NCBI GenBank assembly: GCA_020726425.1
Contig: DYSA01000003.1
Location: 1-34,638, forward strand
Reading direction: 5' to 3'
Source: Fibrobacter succinogenes
GTDB lineage: Bacteria; Fibrobacterota; Chitinivibrionia; Chitinivibrionales; Chitinivibrionaceae
Length of the DNA: 34,638 bases
Shown: positions 1 to 7,978 of the stretch, piece by piece
Layout: every line of letters starts with the position of its first letter
Numbering within the stretch: the stretch's first letter is position 1
Notes under the pieces: model-generated
What the model saw: the letters and a program-made list of their open reading frames with translations, nothing else
What the model was told of the DNA's origin: nothing
Database searches by the model: none
Program-made: the position numbers and the translations under genes

Positions 1-395
1 TTGAAGGGTACAACCTTTTGTGCAAGCTTGTTTCAGATGCTCATGCTCGTGGCGCCACTGTACTCATTAGTTCCCATCGACTCGATACAATATCTGAACT
101 TTGCAGTTCCGTCGCATTTTTATCATCCCTGGGAATACGGAAAGTTTCACTGATAGATCGCGCTAATACCCATTGGGTCCTTCGCGGTCGGAATCTTTCT
201 CTTGCTGTTGGTGCAATTTCTAATTGTGGTGGAACAGTGTTAAAAAGTGATACATCAGAACTGCATTTTAATGATATTTCAAAAGATCAAATGGAACAAC
301 TACTTCCAAAATGTATCAGTGAAGGTGCCATTATTTGGGAACTTTTTCTTTGCGATCCGGTGATGTCAGCCATGGAGCATCTAGATGTTCTTTGA
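1..395 (+). CDS. ABC transporter ATP-binding protein, C-terminal part (5' end outside window)
   Basis: The reading frame is open from the first bases of the window and ends with TGA at 393-395, so only the last ~130 residues are present. The visible part begins just before the end of the nucleotide-binding domain. A short stretch reading LISSHRLD carries the H-loop histidine typical of ABC-2 exporter ATPases, followed by ELC and a variable C-terminal tail of about 90 residues. Walker A, signature and Walker B lie upstream of the window. The stop overlaps the start of the next gene, a membrane permease, by 11 bases. The two therefore very likely form one exporter, with this subunit on the cytoplasmic face. 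The substrate cannot be told from this fragment. The family call rests on one motif plus the neighbour. Confidence 0.8.
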   Translation, partial: EGYNLLCKLVSDAHARGATVLISSHRLDTISELCSSVAFLSSLGIRKVSLIDRANTHWVLRGRNLSLAVGAISNCGGTVLKSDTSELHFNDISKDQMEQLLPKCISEGAIIWELFLCDPVMSAMEHLDVL

Positions 396-1056
396 AATAC
401 AGGAAATTTTCAAATTTGAACTTCGTGCCTTTTTAAAAAGTGGCGTATCATCATTGCTGTTACTGGTGATTACCTCGCTAATCTGGGGCGGTGTTATTGC
501 AGGAAAAGTTGAAACAATTCAGTTTGCTGATTCGTGGCTTTGGGTGATTTTCTTTGCTCTAGTGGCGGGAGCGGCATTTAGTACTACGGTTTTTGTCCGC
601 GAACGCCTCTCATCAACAATGGAAATCCTTCTTATTTCCGGAGTTGAACGCGCTTCGATATTGTGGGGAAAACTCATTTTTACAACAACATTTACGATTT
701 TTACGGGCTTACTGGCATTTGCAATGGCGTGGATCTGTCGATCACTTATCTTACAACTGCCATTTTTTCTTCCTCGTGAACTTTTGCAAACTCTCACTCT
801 ATTTATTGCGTCTTCTTTTTGTGTAAGTAGTTCTTCAGCAATGCTTTCTTTGTCACTCGCGAATCCTCGGCTCGTTCAGTTTCTCAACTTTTTGATACTT
901 ACTGTTCTTTCAACCATTTTCGCTTTGATCTCTTCATTTTTCGATGTATCACTCTATCTTTTTGCACTCATTGAAATTATCTTTGGAATCCTTTTTAGCA
1001 TTATTTCACAGTTCCAATTTTCACGGGAAACGATTATTCAGCCATTGGTATATTAA
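385..1056 (+). CDS. ABC-2 type transporter permease
   Basis: This 223-residue integral membrane protein has about six hydrophobic segments (roughly residues 20-40, 52-71, 97-117, 133-158, 163-186 and 188-210). Between segments 2 and 3 lies a cytoplasmic stretch with RERLSSTMEILLISG, which resembles the coupling region of ABC-2 permeases, where a conserved Glu and the phrase 'T.E.LL' precede the next helix. The ATG at 385 overlaps the end of the ATPase gene by 11 bases, and the stop overlaps the next start by one base (TAATG). It is expected to form the membrane channel with the upstream ATPase. It is shorter than permeases with large periplasmic loops. The substrate is unknown. It could supply lipids, a peptide or a resistance function. 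Confidence 0.8.
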   Translation: MFFEIQEIFKFELRAFLKSGVSSLLLLVITSLIWGGVIAGKVETIQFADSWLWVIFFALVAGAAFSTTVFVRERLSSTMEILLISGVERASILWGKLIFTTTFTIFTGLLAFAMAWICRSLILQLPFFLPRELLQTLTLFIASSFCVSSSSAMLSLSLANPRLVQFLNFLILTVLSTIFALISSFFDVSLYLFALIEIIFGILFSIISQFQFSRETIIQPLVY

Positions 1057-1628
1057 TGAAATACGCGATTTTTATCTTACTTATTGCAATTGCACTATTT
1101 GCGGAAACTGCAGACCGCATTGTACCAACGTATGCGTTCAAAAAAAACGTGGCAGAAATGACCTATCTGATTGAAGTTAAAAATGATGATTCGACAATTC
1201 TGGATGTCCTTTTCGAGCCAAAGCACATACTGAAATATGCCGGAAGAACTAATCTTGTAATTAAACCTATTTCGGAAAAAAACAATCGAAATATTCTCGA
1301 ATACAACTACAACTACCTCGTAGCCAAGCTTCTTGTGGAAATGAAACGCGAACGTTTTCCCGAGTTAAATAAGATCACATTTTCTATGATTCGATATAAC
1401 AAAACGAGCCCCGTTATTCCACAAGTGCTCTCTATCGAAGGTTCATATCAGATTATTGAAAAAAATGGGCAAAAATTCATCAAGTATCATCAGCAGACTG
1501 TAATGAAAGAAGATATAAATAAAGTATATCAGATGTTAATGAAACGTGATGTGCGAAGATTCATCCGTGAAACCATCGCCTATCTCGATGCAACTTCAAA
1601 GAGTTCGCTGGCGGAACGTCAGAAATGA
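1056..1628 (+). CDS. Exported protein of unknown function
   Basis: I do not recognise the family. The 190-residue product starts with a Lys and a hydrophobic run ending near LFAETA, a good Sec signal peptide of about 18-20 residues. The mature protein should therefore be periplasmic or surface located. The rest is mixed charged and polar, with no cysteines and no catalytic motif that I can name. The C-terminal ~50 residues are Arg/Lys-rich and probably helical. The start overlaps the permease stop by one base and the stop overlaps sbcD by four (ATGA). The gene is therefore transcribed with both the ABC transporter and sbcDC. A role as a periplasmic partner of the transporter is only a guess from position. 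Confidence 0.75.
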   Translation: MKYAIFILLIAIALFAETADRIVPTYAFKKNVAEMTYLIEVKNDDSTILDVLFEPKHILKYAGRTNLVIKPISEKNNRNILEYNYNYLVAKLLVEMKRERFPELNKITFSMIRYNKTSPVIPQVLSIEGSYQIIEKNGQKFIKYHQQTVMKEDINKVYQMLMKRDVRRFIRETIAYLDATSKSSLAERQK

Positions 1629-2839
1629 GATTTATTCATTGTAGTGATATACATTTGGGAAGACGCCCGAACAGCCGGCTTGGAATCTATTCGGACAAGC
1701 GGTATGATGATTATTTCAAAGTTTTTACGGAAATAATCAATACTGTTCTGAAAGAAAATGTCGATGCACTTTTAATTGCCGGTGATTTTTTTGATCGCAA
1801 AGAACTCTCTCCTGAAATCCTTGCACGCACAGAAGTAGAACTTCTTCGCCTTTTTAACGCCGATATTCCCGTAGTGGCAATCGAAGGTAATCACGACAAT
1901 ATCACACCGGGACGAGAACACGAAAGTTGGTTGCTCTATCTTCAACGTAAAGGATTGCTTCAAAGGCCATTCTGCACAGTCCGTCACAATGAAATCACTG
2001 ATACAATTGCCTATGAATTCACCCCCGTGCGAGTATGTGGTGTTGATATTTTTGGTCTTGGATATCCAGGGGGAATGATTAAAGATACGGTGCAAGCATT
2101 TACTAACTATCTCGAAGAATCTGATCTAACTAATGTTATAGCGCTTGTTCACACTGCTCCTGCTGGCGGTGACTTTCTTCCTGGCGTTATTGCTCATGCA
2201 GACCTTCTCCCTTTGAAAGAGCGGGTTTCCTATCTTGCCTGTGGTCATTTTCATGGCTATTCTGTCTATCCCAAAGAAAATCCGTTTGTTTTCATTCCCG
2301 GTTCATCAGAATATTGGGATCTCGCTGAAAAAAATGGAACCAAAGGGATGATTCTTTTTGACACGGAGAGTTCAATACATCAATTTCTTCCTACCACACC
2401 ACGTCGTAAACTCTTGATTTCACTTGAAGAACAAAAAGATTCAACACTCATCGAACAGCTCGACATGGCACTGAGTTCACATCAGATTACTGCCGGCGAA
2501 GATATCATCATGATTTCAATCAAAGCCAAACGTGGTTCGGGAATCGACTCAACAGAAATTCAACGGTATGTTGAAGAAAAATTTTCACCACTTCGCACGG
2601 AAATCCAAGTACACTATCTCGGTGCTTCATCGGCGACAAAACGGCGCGAAGAGGGTGAGAGTTTGGAAAGTGTGGAGCGTAGAATAATTGAGAATTGGGA
2701 AGGATTCGGGAGCGATACCGATGCGGTGCACCGAGCAATGAACGGAATGAAAGATCATTTGAGAACAGGCGATCGTGATCTCTTTCGATCCACCTTTGAT
2801 GAACTTCTTAACTACATGATTTCTCAGGAGGAATCATGA
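1625..2839 (+). CDS. sbcD: Exonuclease subunit SbcD (Mre11-type nuclease)
   Basis: This is the nuclease subunit of the SbcCD complex, which opens DNA hairpins and processes double-strand ends in the cytoplasm using manganese. All phosphoesterase motifs are visible in order: D8-x-H10 in the first strand, G53-D54-x-x-D57-R, G88-N89-H90-D, a histidine in VHTAP near residue 177, and the closing C-GHFHG motif. These are the metal ligands and the catalytic histidine. The length of 404 residues matches the family (about 400), with the usual capping and C-terminal helical region that binds SbcC. The start overlaps the preceding gene by four bases (ATGA), and the stop overlaps sbcC in the same way, giving the standard sbcD-sbcC order. 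I see no missing residues. Confidence 0.96.
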   Translation: MRFIHCSDIHLGRRPNSRLGIYSDKRYDDYFKVFTEIINTVLKENVDALLIAGDFFDRKELSPEILARTEVELLRLFNADIPVVAIEGNHDNITPGREHESWLLYLQRKGLLQRPFCTVRHNEITDTIAYEFTPVRVCGVDIFGLGYPGGMIKDTVQAFTNYLEESDLTNVIALVHTAPAGGDFLPGVIAHADLLPLKERVSYLACGHFHGYSVYPKENPFVFIPGSSEYWDLAEKNGTKGMILFDTESSIHQFLPTTPRRKLLISLEEQKDSTLIEQLDMALSSHQITAGEDIIMISIKAKRGSGIDSTEIQRYVEEKFSPLRTEIQVHYLGASSATKRREEGESLESVERRIIENWEGFGSDTDAVHRAMNGMKDHLRTGDRDLFRSTFDELLNYMISQEES

Positions 2840-5700
2840 TCATCACTACTGTTGAATTGAAAAATTATCGCGTTCACGAATCTCGTGTCGTCGAGTTTGA
2901 TCAAGGGATAAATCTTCTCATTGGACAAAATGGGGCAGGAAAATCTTCAATTCTCGAAGCAATTGGTTTTGCACTATTTGACAGTGATTTACGATCAAAA
3001 GGGAGTGATCGAGCAATCCGGTATGGTGCAAAAACTGCGACCATTATTGTGTGGTTTACCGCAAATGATGGCAATGAGTATCGCGTTGAACGACGAATCG
3101 GCACTTCTCCGCGATGGCATCTCTTTTTTGGTGATGAAAAAGCACCGCGGTATGATAGAAAGGATCAAATCCTCCCATTGATGCGCACTCTTAGTGGTAT
3201 TCATCAGAATGAAAATCAGATTTTTACAACCGTCATCTGTGCGGTTCAAAATCGCTTTGTCGATATGTTTAACCTCACTGGACAACCTCGTTCAGACCTC
3301 TTCGACAAACTATTTGATACTGATATATATCGGAAATTGAACAACAGTTTTACTGGTGGCGATGATTCAATTGTCTCATTTTATAAGGAGCAACGAGATC
3401 GCTTAGAAGGACAGATCAGTTCATTGGAAGAGTTGGGAATCGATGAGAATGCGTTGCAGAATGAGATTTTCATGCAAAATGAAGAACTTATCGCTAAAAA
3501 GAACGAACGGATTGTAAAAGAAACAAATAAGAAAGAGATAGAAGAAAAGTATACTGCAGTTACTGAATCCTTGCGTCACTTGTCAACATTAGAACAAGAG
3601 GTACAGTATCTTCAAAAAGAGTTGACCAATCACTCTGCCACCTTAGAATTAACAAAATTGAAAATTGGCGAAGCTGAACTTTCTGCTAAAATTATTGTTG
3701 AAAATAGTCATAACTTTCAACTATATCAGGAACTTGCTCAAAAGCGAACCGCACTGGAAACGACACTCGCCGAAGAATCAAAGATACGCAAGAGTTTTGA
3801 TGAAGCAACCAAAACCATCAGTTTGTGTGCTCTTGAAATTGAAAAATTTCGGGGGGAAATGAGCACGATCCAAGCACGGCGTGAAATCTCTTCAGATCAA
3901 AGGCTTCAGGCAGAACGGGATCTAGCACTTGTATCAGCCCAACTTATGGAAAAAGAAAATGATCTTGTGAGTATTCTGGAATTGGGTCGCCAGTCTGCAC
4001 AGTTTGCAAAACAATACGATGAATTACTAGCATTGCTGACTAACTGTGAAGATTCGCAGACACAATATCGGAATAAAATAGAAGAACTTTCAATTGAAAT
4101 ATCTTCTGCAAAAGGCCTCGATGATAATCGTAAGGTATTGTTGCTTGAGATGGAAGATCTCGAAATACAAGAAAAACAGTTAAAACTGATTGAAGATCAG
4201 ATTCGTCATAAGGAGATCTCGCTTTCAACATTACTGGATGCACAAAAAAGTATCGGAAATGGCCTATGTCCAATACTGAATGAAAGCTGTAAAAATGTTG
4301 TTGGAACAAATGGTACTTATGACTACTTTTTACGTAAGTCTGATGAAATACAGTCTTCTAAAGATATTCTAAAAAATCAACGAGATCAATATTTTGATTT
4401 AGTGAACAATATTCAACAGAACCGCACAAAGTTGGCAGAATTAAATGTGAAAATTCAATCAGCTAAAGATGCGGAAAATCAGGTCATGCTCCTTCAATCG
4501 AAAGTTGAACTGGAACTTGAAAGATTCGCTCACTATATTGCTTCAATGAAATTGATAGAACCGAATATCTCTGTTGAAAACAATCACAAACTCCATTTTA
4601 ACAACCGGTTAACGGTATACCAGGAGGAGCGCGTCAGGCTTCTACAGGTGCACAAAGAATCCGAATCGGCACGAAATGAGTTGCGGAACAAGAAGCAATC
4701 ACTTGAACAGACTATTCAAGCACTTACTGATTCTATCTCAAATTTTACTTTAAACTATGACAATTTGTCTCAACAAATACCACTTACTCTTGAAAAACAG
4801 CAACAAACTGAACTCCACCACCATCAGTTTGCTATGCTGTTAGCTCAGTTTGAACAAACTCATAATGAAATCGCAATAATAAGTGAATCTATGAGTTATG
4901 CTGAAGTAGGATATCAACTAGTATTGGAAAATCGCGAACTTGCCGGTCGAATTGAAGAGTTGCGCGCCAGTGAGCAGCATATAATGAAACTGCAGAGCGA
5001 GACGCAACAGCGTCACACTTTCATCTTAGGAGAACTTGGACGATATTCAAAAGAAATCCTTGTGAATGATCAGAAGAATATCGCGATTGATCAACAGATT
5101 GTTCGCTCTGCTATTACAGAGCTTAGTGAACGAATCACGCTTTTATCAGAGAGAATTCGTTACAATAATGAGACCATTCAAAAAGCTTATGCTCAAAGAA
5201 ATAGAATTAAATTTCTTCAAAAAGATCTTGCAGTTTTCATTCGGAAACAAGAACTTACGGAGTTATTCCGAAAAAATGTAAACGATATGGGACGGTTTGT
5301 TGTCGCAGGCATTGTTGAAACCATTGCTTACGAAGCGACAGAACATTTCCGTCAATTCACCGGTCGCCCAGAAAAAATCAGTTGGATTGTTGAAGAACTT
5401 GATAAGTACGCCGTTTACCTTACTTTAGGTGAAGGAGAAAATCAATTTCGTCGAGATTTCTCAGTCCTTTCTGGGGGCGAACAAGTAGCGGTTGCGCTTT
5501 CGCTTCGTTCCGCGCTTGCACGAGAATTGTCCTCCGCCGATTTCGCGATATTTGATGAGCCTACTGTAAATCTCGATAGTGAAAGAAAAGTTGCTCTTGC
5601 AGAATCTCTGAAATCGATGGTCGGCATGCTTGGCCAAACAATTATTGTGACTCACGATGATTTGTTCCGTGAAATGGCGCAGAAAGTTATTGAATTATAA
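2836..5700 (+). CDS. sbcC: Exonuclease subunit SbcC (Rad50-type SMC ATPase)
   Basis: This is the ATPase and architectural subunit of SbcCD. The N-terminal lobe has Walker A at residues 30-37 (GQNGAGKS). The C-terminal lobe has the ABC signature LSGGE at 878-882, Walker B ending D907-E908 and an H-loop histidine at H940. Between them run two long Gln/Glu/Lys-rich coiled coils. At the exact centre (residues 478-485) is the hook. Here the cysteines are six residues apart (CPILNESC) instead of the CxxC of classical Rad50, so zinc binding must use a different geometry or may be absent. A strong AGGAGG at 2826-2831 lies four bases before the ATG. The start overlaps sbcD by four bases. At 954 residues it is shorter than E. 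coli SbcC (about 1050). It ends the plus-strand operon. Confidence 0.95.
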   Translation: MIITTVELKNYRVHESRVVEFDQGINLLIGQNGAGKSSILEAIGFALFDSDLRSKGSDRAIRYGAKTATIIVWFTANDGNEYRVERRIGTSPRWHLFFGDEKAPRYDRKDQILPLMRTLSGIHQNENQIFTTVICAVQNRFVDMFNLTGQPRSDLFDKLFDTDIYRKLNNSFTGGDDSIVSFYKEQRDRLEGQISSLEELGIDENALQNEIFMQNEELIAKKNERIVKETNKKEIEEKYTAVTESLRHLSTLEQEVQYLQKELTNHSATLELTKLKIGEAELSAKIIVENSHNFQLYQELAQKRTALETTLAEESKIRKSFDEATKTISLCALEIEKFRGEMSTIQARREISSDQRLQAERDLALVSAQLMEKENDLVSILELGRQSAQFAKQYDELLALLTNCEDSQTQYRNKIEELSIEISSAKGLDDNRKVLLLEMEDLEIQEKQLKLIEDQIRHKEISLSTLLDAQKSIGNGLCPILNESCKNVVGTNGTYDYFLRKSDEIQSSKDILKNQRDQYFDLVNNIQQNRTKLAELNVKIQSAKDAENQVMLLQSKVELELERFAHYIASMKLIEPNISVENNHKLHFNNRLTVYQEERVRLLQVHKESESARNELRNKKQSLEQTIQALTDSISNFTLNYDNLSQQIPLTLEKQQQTELHHHQFAMLLAQFEQTHNEIAIISESMSYAEVGYQLVLENRELAGRIEELRASEQHIMKLQSETQQRHTFILGELGRYSKEILVNDQKNIAIDQQIVRSAITELSERITLLSERIRYNNETIQKAYAQRNRIKFLQKDLAVFIRKQELTELFRKNVNDMGRFVVAGIVETIAYEATEHFRQFTGRPEKISWIVEELDKYAVYLTLGEGENQFRRDFSVLSGGEQVAVALSLRSALARELSSADFAIFDEPTVNLDSERKVALAESLKSMVGMLGQTIIVTHDDLFREMAQKVIEL

Positions 5701-5747
5701 TAAGAAGTTCTCAATACTCAGTATTCAGAAATTTTTACACGAATTGC

Positions 5748-6095
5748 TTATTGAATAAATCGTATTGATATCGGGTACACATAAGACTTTCCATCGCGAG
5801 CACTCATTGCTGCAATTATACACATTGCAATGTTATAGACAGTAATAAGAGGGACTAAGATAAAACCTGTCGGTAGAAAACTCAACGCCCCTGCAATAGA
5901 AAATCCTATCAGGATTGTTATTTGAAAGTTAAGAGCTTCACGACTTTGTTCTTCCACGAATGGCGATTTTCCTTTACTCCAATACCAGATGATTAATGCT
6001 CCAACAAATGTTGTGAAAATACCCAGTAAATGGCTCACCAAAGCATTGATTTTCTCTGAATTTGAAATGTCAGTCGGAACTATTTCATTGTTCAT
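5748..6095 (-). CDS. DUF4870 family membrane protein
   Basis: This 115-residue protein has three to four hydrophobic segments. It has the pattern of the DUF4870 family: an SHLLG-type start to the first helix, a short Lys-rich turn, then the signature SPFVEEQSREALNFQ, which matches the family phrase 'SPFVDEHGKEALNFQ'. Two further helices follow, and a short soluble tail. The function of the family is unknown. Members are small inner-membrane proteins found across bacteria. The ATG is preceded by AAAGGA about nine bases upstream, which supports the start. It is the last gene of the minus-strand operon, 21 bases after the yaaA remnant, and it converges with sbcC. Confidence 0.88.
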   Translation of the reverse strand: MNNEIVPTDISNSEKINALVSHLLGIFTTFVGALIIWYWSKGKSPFVEEQSREALNFQITILIGFSIAGALSFLPTGFILVPLITVYNIAMCIIAAMSARDGKSYVYPISIRFIQ

Positions 6096-6116
6096 AATCG
6101 TATATCCTTTTTGAAA

Positions 6117-6869
6117 CTAATCTCTTATGAAATTGAATTGCGTAGGTGATGATAGTTTTTCTGAAAAATAATATCCGTTCGCAGTGAATTTTTTAAGTTC
6201 TTCAATGCCAGAAAGCTTATGTATAATAATCCATCGCGCCATCAAGCCCCGCGCTTGCTTTGCAAACGACGATACTGATTTGGGCACTCCATTTTTCATT
6301 TCGCGGAAATCACACGTGATCACGGGAATAGAAAGTTGAGAAAAATCGATAGTCTTGGCGTATTCTCCTGATGCACAGTTAATTATGGCATTTAACTCAC
6401 TGCGTTTACAATACATTTCGAGATATATCGTGATGCGATTTTTCCAAAATGTATACAAGTTTTTAGCTTCATAGGTCAGAACAGATAATCCCATTTCCAG
6501 TCGATATGGTGAAATCAATGAATTACAGTGAAGTACCCCATACATTCCTGAGAGAATTACGAGGTGGTTCTGGGCATATTCCAAATCACAAAATGATAGA
6601 GACATAGGATCAAGAGAAGTAAATGCGGGACCATTGTACACCGTTAATGCCTCTGATTGAACCGTATGTGTGCTAAAATTATGAAATTGTTACAATGTTT
6701 CTTTAGCCAATGAGTTCGATATTTTCATGGCAGAACCGATCTCATTTTCGGTTAATTTTGAAAAATGTGAAGACAAAGCGACTGCTTCATAAAAAAATGG
6801 TGGCTGCTGAGGTGTTAATAGTTTTCTTCCAAAGAACTGTTTTTTTGCAGGAGAGAGGAGCGCTAACAT
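6117..6869 (-). pseudogene. yaaA: yaaA (DUF328, peroxide-stress protein) interrupted by an in-frame TAA
   Basis: Read on the minus strand from ATG at 6869, the first 59 residues match the YaaA N-terminus (start MLALLSPAK, then a MKISNSLA helix like E. coli MRISDKLA). A TAA at 6692-6690 then stops the frame. Without any frameshift the next 16 codons and the following 174 residues continue the same protein. They include VYNGPAF, the LSGMYGVL/PYRLEMG core and the ARGLMAR motif near the end. Read through, the product is about 250 residues, close to the ~258 of E. coli YaaA. So a single nonsense codon separates two well-kept halves. A GTG at 6641 could restart translation of the larger part. YaaA limits free iron during peroxide stress and binds DNA. 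The start overlaps the stop of the upstream glycosyltransferase. A sequencing error cannot be excluded. Confidence 0.85.
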
Positions 6870-7978
6870 TTCTCTTTGCCTTTCGGAAGTATCGATATTC
6901 CTTTCCATTTTGGTGAAACAAAGAATAGAGCGGGAAGTAAAATCAGTGATTCCACGAGAAATAGAATGAAAAATAGCGGAATGAACACACCCCTATGGAT
7001 TGGTATAATTCTTTTAAATTCAAGTATGTAAAGTAACCATGTCAAAATTCCACCGGCAATCGCTGTAATCGAAAGAAGAGTGTTCGCGTTATATGTGAGC
7101 GTAAAGAGCATTGCAACACCTTCAAAACCAAGAAGAAACACGATTGCTAAAATTTGTTTTGATTCCGATGCTCCACCTCTAAGCCAGCGAATCATTTGGT
7201 GAAGATACACCTTGGGAGAATCAACGGCATAGGTAAAGGCATGAGAATAAAAAGGTTCAACAGGTATTGGGATAACTTTAAATTTTTTAACAGCAGTCAA
7301 AAGTTTTTTATCTTCAACGATAGAATAACCCAAACCTTTTTGTCCACCGATTTGATCGTAGAGTGTTCGAGAAATTGCAATGTTATTCCCCATGCAGGAA
7401 CTATCAAGTCCCGAACGAATAAAAATATGTGCCGTAGCAAAAAGAAAATCCAATTGCATCGATTGAATTTTTGCAAGTAAGCTCGAAGTAGAAATAATTG
7501 AAGTTCTTCCGAATACAAAGGGAGATTTTTCAACATCAAAATGATCGACCAACGATTGTAACCACAAAGGGGAAAAACTCATATCTGCGTCTGTGAAAAC
7601 GATCATTTCATACTTCGAAGTCATAACACCCGTATCGATAGCGTTTTGTTTTGAAGTTAGACAAACTTTCCCAATGAAATTATTCACAACTCTACAGGAA
7701 AGATGAGGATACAAAGAGATTTCCGAATCAAGAATTTCCTGAAAATCATCGGTAGATCCATCATTAACTAGGATTATTTCATAAGGAATGTGTATTGATT
7801 GCCGTGCCAAAGAGGTGATTAGTTGTTTTAGATTGTGCGCTTCGTTGCGAAAGGGAATGACTACGGAAATGCCATTGGGTGCTTTCTTCGGTGAAATATT
7901 GACACTGGAAGAACGAAATCCCCGTACCATAAGCGCGAGGATAAAAATGAGATAGAGAGTTGCTGCAAGTAGTAACAT
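6863..7978 (-). CDS. Membrane glycosyltransferase, family 2 (GT2)
   Basis: This 371-residue protein has an N-terminal membrane anchor (residues ~1-20), a GT-A domain and three C-terminal hydrophobic segments. The GT2 motifs are present: VVIPFRNE at ~39-46, the nucleotide-binding VNDGSTDD with D73, the metal-binding D130-A-D132, a catalytic ED in the YSIVEDKKL stretch, and QMIRW (the QxxRW motif of processive-type enzymes). It should transfer a sugar from a nucleotide or lipid donor at the cytoplasmic face of the inner membrane. The acceptor is not predictable. The start overlaps the stop of the upstream peptidase gene by one base (TAATG) and its stop overlaps yaaA. Its place in the surface-protein operon hints at glycan decoration or glycolipid synthesis linked to those proteins, but that is inference. 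Confidence 0.9.
   Translation of the reverse strand: MLLLAATLYLIFILALMVRGFRSSSVNISPKKAPNGISVVIPFRNEAHNLKQLITSLARQSIHIPYEIILVNDGSTDDFQEILDSEISLYPHLSCRVVNNFIGKVCLTSKQNAIDTGVMTSKYEMIVFTDADMSFSPLWLQSLVDHFDVEKSPFVFGRTSIISTSSLLAKIQSMQLDFLFATAHIFIRSGLDSSCMGNNIAISRTLYDQIGGQKGLGYSIVEDKKLLTAVKKFKVIPIPVEPFYSHAFTYAVDSPKVYLHQMIRWLRGGASESKQILAIVFLLGFEGVAMLFTLTYNANTLLSITAIAGGILTWLLYILEFKRIIPIHRGVFIPLFFILFLVESLILLPALFFVSPKWKGISILPKGKEKC

Noticed and set aside
3300-5280. Several long open frames on both strands within sbcC
   Set aside because: They are shadows of the coiled-coil coding sequence, have no ribosome sites and no recognisable products.
5711-5736. AATACT-C-AGTATT palindrome followed by a short T run between sbcC and the DUF4870 gene
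   Set aside because: With a realistic loop only about four A-T pairs remain, too weak to call a terminator for either strand, although convergent genes there should have one.
6690-6692. Reassignment of TAA as a sense codon to explain the yaaA stop
   Set aside because: Many clearly complete genes here (sbcC, cdsA, dxr, the amidohydrolase) end on TAA at the expected length, so TAA works as a stop in this genome.
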